A DNA stretch of 6,662 nucleotides from Eubacteriales bacterium (GTDB taxonomy: Bacteria > Bacillota_A > Clostridia > Christensenellales > Aristaeellaceae). The position numbers and the translations under genes are program-made. How positions within the stretch are numbered: the first letter of the stretch is position 1; each line of letters opens with the position of its first letter. Location of the stretch: NCBI GenBank assembly GCA_029974855.1, contig JARKQO010000338.1, positions 1-6,662 of the forward strand. Direction: 5' to 3'. The notes beneath the pieces are model-generated. The model worked only from the letters and a program-made list of their open reading frames with translations. It had not been told where the DNA came from and did no database searches. Of this stretch, positions 1 through 6,253 are shown in pieces.

Positions 1-1
1 G

Positions 2-478
2 GACAAGGCTCCCTTCCGCATCTGGAAATTCCGCACCATGTATACCGACACCCCCCCGGACGTGCCCACCCATCTGCTGCGGGACGCGGACAGCCACATT
101 ACCCCGGTGGGCCGGGTGCTGCGGGCCGCCAGCATCGACGAGCTTCCCCAGTTGCTGAACGTGATTTTGGGGCACATGTCGCTGATCGGCCCCAGGCCGG
201 CCCTTTGGACCCAGGAGGACCTGGTGGCCCTGCGGGACCAGTACGGGGCCAACGGGGTGCGGCCCGGGCTCTCCGGCTGGGCCCAGGTGAACGGCCGGGA
301 CGAGCTGAGCCTGGAGAAAAAGGCGCTGCGGGACGGGGAATACGCCCAGAACGTGGGCCCCCTGCTGGACCTGAAATGCCTTGCGCTGACGGTGGTGAAG
401 GTGTTCAACCGGGAGGGCATCGCCGAGGGGAGAGAGGGCAAGCATTACGCCGCCAAGCGGATGGGGGAGGACCAATGA
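2..478 (+). CDS. Polyprenyl-phosphate sugar-1-phosphate transferase (bacterial sugar transferase), 3' part
   Basis: Initiating enzyme of surface-glycan synthesis. The family moves a sugar-1-phosphate from a UDP-sugar to undecaprenyl phosphate on the inner face of the membrane. The frame is open from the first full codon at base 2, so the gene begins before the window. The first visible residues include PFRIWKFRTM, the family's hallmark, so 158 residues are present and I infer about 50 are missing, including the N-terminal membrane segment. Further family motifs follow: DELPQLLNV, whose Asp-Glu pair (bases 137-142) corresponds to the catalytic dyad known from PglC-type enzymes; GHMSLIGPRPAL, with His where Asp is usual; then RPGLSGWAQVNGRDEL. 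The ATG at base 38 is the internal Met of KFRTM and is not the start. The TGA stop overlaps the next gene by ATGA. The family is certain; the sugar is not readable from sequence. Confidence 0.93.
   Translation, partial: DKAPFRIWKFRTMYTDTPPDVPTHLLRDADSHITPVGRVLRAASIDELPQLLNVILGHMSLIGPRPALWTQEDLVALRDQYGANGVRPGLSGWAQVNGRDELSLEKKALRDGEYAQNVGPLLDLKCLALTVVKVFNREGIAEGREGKHYAAKRMGEDQ
463..470 (+). promoter_or_regulatory. Ribosome binding site of the epimerase/reductase gene
   Basis: GGGGGAGG lies 4 nt before the ATG at 475, inside the last codons of the sugar transferase. It decides the start: the reading frame stays open back to 205 and beyond, but the ATG at 475 has this purine-rich site and begins the Rossmann fold at the expected place. 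The spacer is slightly short, and the ATGA overlap suggests coupled translation. Confidence 0.7.
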
Positions 479-1326
479 CCAGGCTGCTGATTACCGGGGC
501 GGGAAGCTATATCGGCCAGGAGACGGCGGCCCACTGGCAGGCCGCCACGGGCCAGGCCCCCCGGACGGTGGACGTGCGGGGCGAGGCCTGGCGGGAGATT
601 TCCTTTCAGGGGTACGACGCGGTGCTCCACGTGGCGGGCATCGCCCACCGGCGGGAGACAGAGGAAGAGGCCCAGGAATACTATGCCGTGAACCGGGACC
701 TGGCCGTGGCCGTGGCCAAAAAGGCCAAGGCCGAGGGGGTGCGGCAGTTTGTCTTTTTGAGCTCCATGAGCGTGTACGGCCTCACCACGGGGCACATCAC
801 CGCCCAGACCGCCCCCTGCCCCGGCACCCATTATGGCAAAAGCAAGCTCCAGGCGGAGAGGGCCTTGGGGGCCCTGGCGGCGGAGAGCTTCGCGGTGGCG
901 GTGCTTCGGCCCCCCATGGTCTACGGAAAGGGCTGCCGGGGCAACTATCCCCGGCTTTCGGCTTTGGTGCAAAAAGCGCTCCTGTTTCCCAAGGTGGGGA
1001 ACCGGCGCAGCATGCTCTACATCGATGTCCTTACCGCTTTTTTGACCCGGCTCATGGAAAGCGGCCGGGGCGGGCTGTTCTTTCCCCAAAACAGTGAGTA
1101 CGTCAGCACCGACGACCTGGTGCGGGAGATCGCCCGGGCCCGGGGCAAGCGGGTTTGGCAGTTCCGGGGGCTGGGCTGGCTGCTTCATCTGCTGGCCCCC
1201 CGGGTGGCCGTGGTGGGCAAGCTGTTTGGCAGCCTCACCTATGACCGGGCCATGAGCGGGGATTTTCCGGAGGAAGCCCCCATGGATTTCGCGGAAACCA
1301 TCCGCCGGACGGAGGAGGGGCCATGA
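475..1326 (+). CDS. NAD-dependent epimerase/dehydratase family protein (nucleotide-sugar epimerase or 4-ketoreductase)
   Basis: Extended SDR enzyme of 283 residues that acts on a nucleotide sugar, or possibly on a lipid-linked sugar, with NAD(P)H. The Rossmann strand opens at residue 4 with LLITGAGSYIG; the glycines are spaced GxGSxxG (G8, G10, G14) rather than the textbook GxxGxxG. HVAGIAH is at residues 52-58, the catalytic Ser region SSMSVYG at 96-102, and the YxxxK pair is Y120/K124. The C-terminal part has LFGSLTYD and ends with DFAETIRRTE, as in WbpV/GalE-like SDRs. At 283 residues it is slightly shorter than classic GalE proteins (about 310-340). The start is at 475, not the longer open frame from 205, whose extra residues are only the transferase gene read out of frame. 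It overlaps both neighbours by 4 nt. A role in making or reducing the first sugar for the adjacent transferase is inferred; epimerase versus 4-ketoreductase cannot be decided here. Confidence 0.88.
   Translation: MTRLLITGAGSYIGQETAAHWQAATGQAPRTVDVRGEAWREISFQGYDAVLHVAGIAHRRETEEEAQEYYAVNRDLAVAVAKKAKAEGVRQFVFLSSMSVYGLTTGHITAQTAPCPGTHYGKSKLQAERALGALAAESFAVAVLRPPMVYGKGCRGNYPRLSALVQKALLFPKVGNRRSMLYIDVLTAFLTRLMESGRGGLFFPQNSEYVSTDDLVREIARARGKRVWQFRGLGWLLHLLAPRVAVVGKLFGSLTYDRAMSGDFPEEAPMDFAETIRRTEEGP
1311..1320 (+). promoter_or_regulatory. Ribosome binding site of glycosyltransferase 1
   Basis: GGAGGAGGGG ends 2 nt before the ATG at 1323; counting from its first GGAGG, the spacer is 7 nt. It sits inside the final codons of the epimerase gene (encoding the terminal TEEGP), so the upstream gene must be translated through it. 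Confidence 0.72.
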
Positions 1327-2450
1327 GCAAGCGGGTCCTTTTTGTGGCCACGGTGCTGCGGGGGCATATTCTGGTGTTCCATCTGCCCTACATGCGCTGG
1401 TTTCAGGAACAGGGCTACGAGGTGCACCTGTGCGCCCGCAACGACACCGGGGAGGACCGGCCCCAGGTGCCCTTCTGCGACCGCTATGTGGACATGGCCT
1501 TTGAGCGGAACCCCCTGTCCAGGGGGAACCTGGCGGCCTACCGGCAATTGAAGGAGATGATTGACCAGGGGGATTATGCCTTGGTCCATTGCCATACCCC
1601 CGTGGGGGGCATGCTGGCCCGGCTGGCGGCCCGGCAGGCCCGGGGCGGAGGAACCCGGGTGGTGTATACGGCCCACGGCTTCCACTTCTTCACAGGGGCC
1701 GGAGCGGCCCACTGGCTGCTGTATTACCCGGCGGAGCGGTGGCTGGCCCGGTATACGGATTTGCTGATCACCATCAACCGGGAGGATTACCGGCGGGCCC
1801 AGAAATTCCCCGCCGGGGAAACGGCTTTGGTGCGGGGGGTGGGCATCGATCTGGCCCGCTTTGAGGCCCCGGCGGACCGGGAGGCCCTGCGGGAGGCCTT
1901 GGGGGTGCCCCCTGGCGCTCCCGTGGTGATTACCGTGGGGGAGCATATTCCCCGGAAAAACCATGAGACGGTGCTCCGGGCCATGGCAAAGCTGCCCCAG
2001 GCCTGGGTGCTTTTTTGCGGGGTGGGGGAGCTGGCCCGGCCCCTGGAGGCCTTGGCCCGGGAGCTGGGCATGGCCGAAAGGACGCTGTTTTTGGGCTTTC
2101 GCCGGGACGTGCCCGCCTTGCTGAAGGCCTCGGATTTGTTTTTCTTCCCCTCCTTTCAGGAGGGTCTGCCGGTGTCCTTGATGGAGGCCATGGCCGCCGG
2201 GCTGCCCTGCGCGGCCTCGGCGGTGCGGGGCAACCGGGATTTGATCGGGGAAAGCGGCGGCGGGGTTCTGCGGCCGCCTTTGGATGCGGAGGGCTTTGCC
2301 CGGGACATCGCCCGGCTGCTGGAGGACGAGCCCCTGCGCCTGGACATGGGCCGCCGCAACCGGGCGTTCATCCGGGAATACGGGCTGCCCCGGGTGCTGG
2401 AGGAAATGGCCCGGCTGTACCGGGGCCAATTGGAAGCGGGGGAGGGGTAA
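1323..2450 (+). CDS. Glycosyltransferase family 4, EpsD-like
   Basis: Retaining GT-B glycosyltransferase of 375 residues, expected to add one sugar to the growing lipid-linked repeat unit on the cytoplasmic face of the membrane. The N-terminal acceptor domain has RGHILVFHLPY and the motif YTAHGFHFF (residues 115-123), which I associate with the EpsD-type glycosyltransferases of Firmicutes exopolysaccharide clusters; DLLITINREDY follows. The C-terminal donor domain has VGEHIPRKNH, with the conserved basic pair R211/K212, and the GT4 EX7E motif at E280/E288 in FQEGLPVSLMEAMAAGLP. Length is normal for the family. The start at 1323 overlaps the preceding stop by ATGA and has a strong Shine-Dalgarno site. 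No signal peptide or clear transmembrane helix is seen. GT4 membership is very secure and the EpsD likeness is from memory; donor, acceptor and linkage are unknown. Confidence 0.93.
   Translation: MSKRVLFVATVLRGHILVFHLPYMRWFQEQGYEVHLCARNDTGEDRPQVPFCDRYVDMAFERNPLSRGNLAAYRQLKEMIDQGDYALVHCHTPVGGMLARLAARQARGGGTRVVYTAHGFHFFTGAGAAHWLLYYPAERWLARYTDLLITINREDYRRAQKFPAGETALVRGVGIDLARFEAPADREALREALGVPPGAPVVITVGEHIPRKNHETVLRAMAKLPQAWVLFCGVGELARPLEALARELGMAERTLFLGFRRDVPALLKASDLFFFPSFQEGLPVSLMEAMAAGLPCAASAVRGNRDLIGESGGGVLRPPLDAEGFARDIARLLEDEPLRLDMGRRNRAFIREYGLPRVLEEMARLYRGQLEAGEG
2441..2447 (+). promoter_or_regulatory. Ribosome binding site of glycosyltransferase 2
   Basis: GGAGGGG overlaps the last codons of the preceding glycosyltransferase, directly before its TAA stop. 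GGAGG ends 7 nt before the ATG at 2453. This fixes the start at 2453, although the frame is open from 2015, where it merely shadows the upstream gene. Confidence 0.75.
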
Positions 2451-2452
2451 GC

Positions 2453-3589
2453 ATGGCCTATTGCCTGTTTGTGATGAAATACCCCCTCCATCTGCGGGAG
2501 AACCTCAAGGGCAAGTTTGACGGGCAGATGGCCGCTGTGCGGGCCCTGGGGCATCAGGCGGAGTGCGTCGGCTGGGACCGGGAGGGGATGTGGCTGGTGG
2601 GGGAAAGGGGCCGGGAGCTACTGCTGAAAACCCGGCTCACCGGGGTTCCCGGCTATGACCATACTTTGATCTTCGTGGATTTGATGCGGGCCGTCAGGGA
2701 GGTCCTGAAAACCCGGAAGGTGGATTTGCTCTACTGGCGCTACATGCCCACCTTTGGCAACGCCCCGGGGGCCATGGAGGCCTTCAAGGCCCAGGGGGGC
2801 AAGCTGGTGATGGAGTTTCCCACCTTTCCCAGGGATCAGGAGAACCGCCGCTCTTTGCTGCGCCGCCCGGTGTTCGCCTACGCGGACCGGGTGCTGAAAA
2901 GGCTGAGCCCTTTGATCGACCTGTACACCGCCATCGGCCAGCCCTGCGGCGGGGAGATTGAGGGCCGCCCGGCCATGAACATCCTGAACGGCGTGGACGT
3001 GGACAGCTTTCCCCTCCATGTTCCCAATGCCCGGCAGGAGGCGGTACACCTGCTGGCGGTGGCCAGCATGACAGGCTCCCAGGGCTATGACAGGGTTTTG
3101 CGGGCCATGGCGGAATACCGGGGCCCTGTCCCGGTGTATCTGCATCTGGTGGGGGGCGAGGGGGACGGGGCCCTGGCGGTCTTACAGGGGCTGGCCCAGA
3201 AGCTGGGGCTGGAGAACCGGGTGATCTTTCACGGGCCCCTGCACGGGGAGGAGCTGGACGCCGTGGCGGCCGCCTGCGACGTGGGGCTGGGCAGCCTGGC
3301 CATGTTCCGCTTCGGCCTGGAAAGCGGCATGCCCTTGAAGCAGCGGGAGTACATGGCCCGGGGCCTGCCCTTCGTGTACGCGGCCAAGGACCCCACCATA
3401 CCGGACAACCCCCGCTTCTGCCTGCGGGTGCCCCATGACGAAAGCCCCCTGCCCCTTGGGGAGATCATCGCCTTTGCCCGGCGGGCCAAGGCGGACCCGG
3501 AGGCCCCCGGCCTGATGCGGGCCTATGCCCGGCGGCACATGGCCTGGCAAAGCGTGATGGCAGGGGTGCTGGAAAGGCTGGACCTATGA
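2453..3589 (+). CDS. Glycosyltransferase, GT4-like, with divergent active-site motifs
   Basis: GT-B type glycosyltransferase of 378 residues, probably adding a further sugar to the repeat unit. The N-terminal half has LLYWRYMPTF and then MEFPTFPRDQE, which matches the EiPTyPyd-like stretch I associate with a Firmicutes GT4 subgroup. NILNGVDVDSFP marks the inter-domain region. In the donor domain, SQGYDR (residues 209-214) stands where relatives, as I remember them, have WHGYDR. HLVGGEGDGA and VIFHGPLHGEELD follow, then GLGSLAMFRFGL and MPLKQREYMARGLPF (E299 in REY). The usual EX7E pair is not exact: the nearest earlier Glu is E290, giving E-x8-E. This subgroup typically keeps only the LKxrEY Glu. 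It starts 2 nt after the previous stop with a good ribosome binding site and ends in an ATGA overlap. The family call is good; specificity is unknown. Confidence 0.87.
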   Translation: MAYCLFVMKYPLHLRENLKGKFDGQMAAVRALGHQAECVGWDREGMWLVGERGRELLLKTRLTGVPGYDHTLIFVDLMRAVREVLKTRKVDLLYWRYMPTFGNAPGAMEAFKAQGGKLVMEFPTFPRDQENRRSLLRRPVFAYADRVLKRLSPLIDLYTAIGQPCGGEIEGRPAMNILNGVDVDSFPLHVPNARQEAVHLLAVASMTGSQGYDRVLRAMAEYRGPVPVYLHLVGGEGDGALAVLQGLAQKLGLENRVIFHGPLHGEELDAVAAACDVGLGSLAMFRFGLESGMPLKQREYMARGLPFVYAAKDPTIPDNPRFCLRVPHDESPLPLGEIIAFARRAKADPEAPGLMRAYARRHMAWQSVMAGVLERLDL

Positions 3590-4857
3590 AAGAGCAACGG
3601 ACCCTGATTTATATCAGCAACTGCGGCGTGGACGCCCGGGGCAATGCGGACCCCTTTTTGACCCAGGAGCTGCCCTGGCTGCGGCGGCATTTTGACCGGG
3701 TGCTGATGGTAAGCTATTATGGGGTGGCGGATTTGACCCGGGAGGCCCCCGGGCCCATCCGCACCGCCGCCCCCGGGGCCGCGGCCCTCCGGGGGGCTTT
3801 CCGGGTCCTGGGGGACCGGGAGCTTTGGCGGGAGCTGCGCCGCCTGGGGCAGGAGGGGAAGCTGAACCCGGTGAACGGGATGAAGCTGCTGCTGTTTGCC
3901 ATCCGGGGCCGCAAGCTCCACCTGTGGACGGAGTATTGGCTCCGGGGCCTGGCGGAGGCCGGGACCACCCTGTACGCCTATTGGATGAGCTACGACGCCT
4001 ACGGGGCGGCCCTGAGCAAGGCCCGGCATCCCGGGGCCCGGTTCATCGTCCGGGGCCACGCCTTTGACATCGACCCCGGGCGCAACCCCATGAACCCTTA
4101 CCTGATGAAGACCTTCATCGCCGGACAGGCGGAGGAGCTGTACTTCATCAGCCACCGGGCCCGGGAGCAATACCTGGCCTACGGCCGGGAGTTCACCCCC
4201 CCGGAGAACGTGAAGCTGGCGGCCCTGGGCTCCGGAGGGGAGCCTGTTGGCGAGGACAGGGAGCCGCCCTTTTGGGCCGGGAAGGGGGAACGGGGGGTTT
4301 TTCAGCTGGTGAGCTGCGCCAACATTTTGGAAATCAAGCAGCTTCCGTTGCTGGTGGACGCTTTGGCCGCCTGGCAGGGGCCGTCGCTCCACTGGACCCA
4401 CCTGGGGGGCGGGCCCCTGGAGCCGGAGCTGCGGGCCTATGCCGCCTCCAGGCTGGGGGATAAGCCGGGGGTTTCCTATGAGATCACGGGGGCCCTGACC
4501 CCCGCCCAGGTGGAGGAAGCCTACCGGGAGAGGGGCTTTGACGCCTTTGTGAACACCAGCGCCATGGAGGGGGTGCCCGTGTCCATCATGGAGGCCATGC
4601 GCTTTGGCATGCCGGTGGTGGCCCCCAAGGTGGGGGGCATTCCCGAGCTGGTGGAGGAGCGCTTCGGCCTTTTGTACGACCCGGCCGGGGGGGCCCGGGC
4701 CGTGGGGGAGGCTTTGGCGCGCTTGGCGGCTTTGCCCCGGGAGGAGGCCCTGGCCATGGGCCGGGCCGCCCAGGAGTGCTGGGAGGTCTCCTGGCGCAGC
4801 GAGGCCCTGCTGCCTTTGCTGTTTCCCCAGGAAGCGGCCCGTGTACAGGAGGATTGA
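3586..4857 (+). CDS. Glycosyltransferase family 4 protein
   Basis: GT-B glycosyltransferase of 423 residues, with a longer N-terminal domain than its neighbours. That domain begins LIYISNCGV and includes DPFLTQELPWL; RGHAFDID (residues 156-163) resembles the acceptor-domain motif of WcaL/AmsK-like colanic acid and amylovoran transferases. The donor domain has VSCANILEIKQLPLLVDAL, where K251 sits in the phosphate-contacting position and the usual neighbouring Arg is replaced. THLGGGPLEPEL follows, then a perfect EX7E motif (E328/E336) in MEGVPVSIMEAMRFGMP, and VGGIPELVEE. The start overlaps the previous stop by ATGA and has only a weak site (GGAAAGG, 8 nt upstream), which fits coupled rather than independent initiation. 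It should act in the cytoplasm or on the membrane face on a lipid-linked acceptor. The GT4 call is firm; the WcaL/AmsK likeness is weak and gives no sugar specificity. Confidence 0.91.
   Translation: MKEQRTLIYISNCGVDARGNADPFLTQELPWLRRHFDRVLMVSYYGVADLTREAPGPIRTAAPGAAALRGAFRVLGDRELWRELRRLGQEGKLNPVNGMKLLLFAIRGRKLHLWTEYWLRGLAEAGTTLYAYWMSYDAYGAALSKARHPGARFIVRGHAFDIDPGRNPMNPYLMKTFIAGQAEELYFISHRAREQYLAYGREFTPPENVKLAALGSGGEPVGEDREPPFWAGKGERGVFQLVSCANILEIKQLPLLVDALAAWQGPSLHWTHLGGGPLEPELRAYAASRLGDKPGVSYEITGALTPAQVEEAYRERGFDAFVNTSAMEGVPVSIMEAMRFGMPVVAPKVGGIPELVEERFGLLYDPAGGARAVGEALARLAALPREEALAMGRAAQECWEVSWRSEALLPLLFPQEAARVQED
4847..4852 (+). promoter_or_regulatory. Ribosome binding site of glycosyltransferase 4
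   Basis: A perfect AGGAGG with an 8-nt spacer to the ATG at 4861, located just before the stop of the preceding gene. It favours the first ATG over the in-frame ATG at 4873, which lacks a comparable site. It is the best Shine-Dalgarno sequence in the window, and this gene does not overlap its predecessor. Confidence 0.85.
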
Positions 4858-4860
4858 GAG

Positions 4861-6243
4861 ATGGGGGATCAAATGAAGGGGCAGCGCCCCCGGCGGGTGC
4901 TGATCGTAAGCTATTGCTTCGCGCCCCAGAACATTATCGGGGCGGTGCGGCCCACCAAGATCGCCAAGTATTTGAGCCGGCTGGGGCATCAGGTGACGGT
5001 GCTGTGCGGGGCCGGGCTGGGGGGCGTTGCGGACCCCACTTTGGAACGGGACCTGAGGGAGCTGGCTGACGTTCATGTGGTGCGGGAGTGGAACCCCCTG
5101 CGGGAGTTTAAGGCCCGGCAGCGGGATTCTGCGGGCAGCTCCCCCGGCCCCGCCGCCCCCCAAAGCGCTCCGCCCCGCCCCAGAACCCTTGCCAAGCTGC
5201 TGGACGCCCTGTACCTGCTGCTGGCCCGGCTGGCGGACCGGAGCTTCGCCCGCCGGGGCTGGAGGACCGTGAAGGTCCTGGAGGCCAGCGCCGGGCCCTT
5301 TGACGTGGTACTCTCCAGCTACGGGCCCCACAGCGCCCATCAGATCGCCGCCAAGGCCAAGGCCCGGGGCCTGGCCCGGTGGTGGATCGCGGATTTCCGG
5401 GACGCGGTGGAATACCCCTTTGCCTGGCAGCGGGGGGCCGCCCGGGCCTATGCCCGCCGGGTAAAGGAACAGGCGGACGCCATCACCGGGGCTACGGAGG
5501 GCCTGCTCACCGTCATGGGGATGTTGCCCCAGGCCCAGGTCATCACCAACGGCTTTGACCCGGAGGATTTGCCGGACTTGCCTTCCGCTCCCGCAGCCCC
5601 TGACACCCCTGCCGCCCGACCCCCGGGGGACTGCCTTTCCTTTGCCTATTGCGGCCAGATGTACCGCTCCCAGGCGGATTTGCGGCCCTTCTTCAGGGCC
5701 CTTACGGAGCTGATCCGGGAGGGGGACATGGACCCGGACCGCCTGCGGCTGGATTTTGCGGGCAAGCCGACCGACTGGGCCTGCTTTGCCGCCCAGGCCG
5801 CCGAATTCGGGCTGGAGGGCCGGGCCCGCAACCACGGGCTGCTGCCCAGGGACCGGGCCCTGGCCTTGCAGCGCTCCGCCCAGGCGCTGCTGGCCGCCGC
5901 CTGGAACAACCCCAAGCACCTGGGCATCTTGCCCGGCAAGCTGCTGGAGGCTTTGCTGCTGAACAGGCCCGTGATCTGCTGCATCACCGGGGAGGTGCCC
6001 CACAGCGAGGCCGCCCGGCTGCTGGCCCAGACCCGGGCCGGCTATTGCTGGGAGCGGATGGGCGGGCCGGACAGCTACGCCGGGCTGAAGGCCTATCTGC
6101 GGACCCTGTGCCGGGCCTTCCTGGCCGGGCAGCCCCTTCCCTTCGACCCGGACCCCCGGGCTGTGGAGCGCTACGCCTACCCCCAGCTGGCCCTGCGCTT
6201 TGAGGCCCTGATGGAACCCATAGGGACCGACCCCCGTCCATGA
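4861..6243 (+). CDS. Glycosyltransferase, GT4-like (WcaI-type N-terminal domain)
   Basis: GT-B type glycosyltransferase of 460 residues, the longest in the set. The N-terminal domain has VLIVSYCFAP and NIIGAVRPTKIAKYL (residues 24-38), typical of GT4-like enzymes with the Glyco_trans_4 N-terminal domain, and WWIADFRDAVEYP (D178-D181). The donor domain has ITNGFDPEDL, FAYCGQMY (261-268) and a Gly-Lys-Leu-Leu-Glu element (G359-E363) before ALLLNRPVICC; E363 would take the second-Glu role, and there is no full EX7E. Two Pro/Ala/Ser-rich stretches, residues 89-108 and 241-256, look like flexible inserts and account for part of the length. Their codons (TCT, GCA, CCT, CGA, AGA, CAA) are rarer elsewhere in the window. 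It starts 3 nt after the previous stop. It probably adds the last visible sugar of the repeat unit. The fold is secure; substrate and exact subfamily are not. Confidence 0.87.
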   Translation: MGDQMKGQRPRRVLIVSYCFAPQNIIGAVRPTKIAKYLSRLGHQVTVLCGAGLGGVADPTLERDLRELADVHVVREWNPLREFKARQRDSAGSSPGPAAPQSAPPRPRTLAKLLDALYLLLARLADRSFARRGWRTVKVLEASAGPFDVVLSSYGPHSAHQIAAKAKARGLARWWIADFRDAVEYPFAWQRGAARAYARRVKEQADAITGATEGLLTVMGMLPQAQVITNGFDPEDLPDLPSAPAAPDTPAARPPGDCLSFAYCGQMYRSQADLRPFFRALTELIREGDMDPDRLRLDFAGKPTDWACFAAQAAEFGLEGRARNHGLLPRDRALALQRSAQALLAAAWNNPKHLGILPGKLLEALLLNRPVICCITGEVPHSEAARLLAQTRAGYCWERMGGPDSYAGLKAYLRTLCRAFLAGQPLPFDPDPRAVERYAYPQLALRFEALMEPIGTDPRP

Positions 6244-6249
6244 GGTGAG
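6242..6249 (+). promoter_or_regulatory. Ribosome binding site of the PHP-domain gene
   Basis: GAGGTGAG begins inside the TGA stop of glycosyltransferase 4. Its GAGG ends 8 nt before the ATG at 6254. It supports 6254 as the start and ties the PHP gene to the same transcript. Confidence 0.65.
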
Positions 6250-6253
6250 CGCC

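Noticed and set aside
205..474. N-terminal extension of the epimerase to the ATG at 205
   Set aside because: The extra residues are a Gly/Arg/Pro-rich translation of the sugar transferase gene in another frame. The Rossmann fold starts right after the ATG at 475, which has its own ribosome binding site.
1239..2429. A 396-codon minus-strand open frame opposite glycosyltransferase 1
   Set aside because: Same biased composition and no motif; it is an antisense shadow of a well-supported GT4 gene.
2015..2452. N-terminal extension of glycosyltransferase 2 to an ATG at 2015
   Set aside because: It would overlap the donor domain of glycosyltransferase 1 out of frame and has no domain content; 2453 has a good Shine-Dalgarno site and a natural N-terminus.
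3149..3170. G-rich stretch (three long G runs) that might form a G-quadruplex
   Set aside because: Only three adequate G runs are close together, and they are explained by Gly/Glu/Asp codons of a conserved LVGGEGDGA region in a G-rich genome.
4873..4875. Alternative start ATG for glycosyltransferase 4
   Set aside because: The ATG at 4861 has a perfect AGGAGG at 8 nt; the later ATG has no comparable site.
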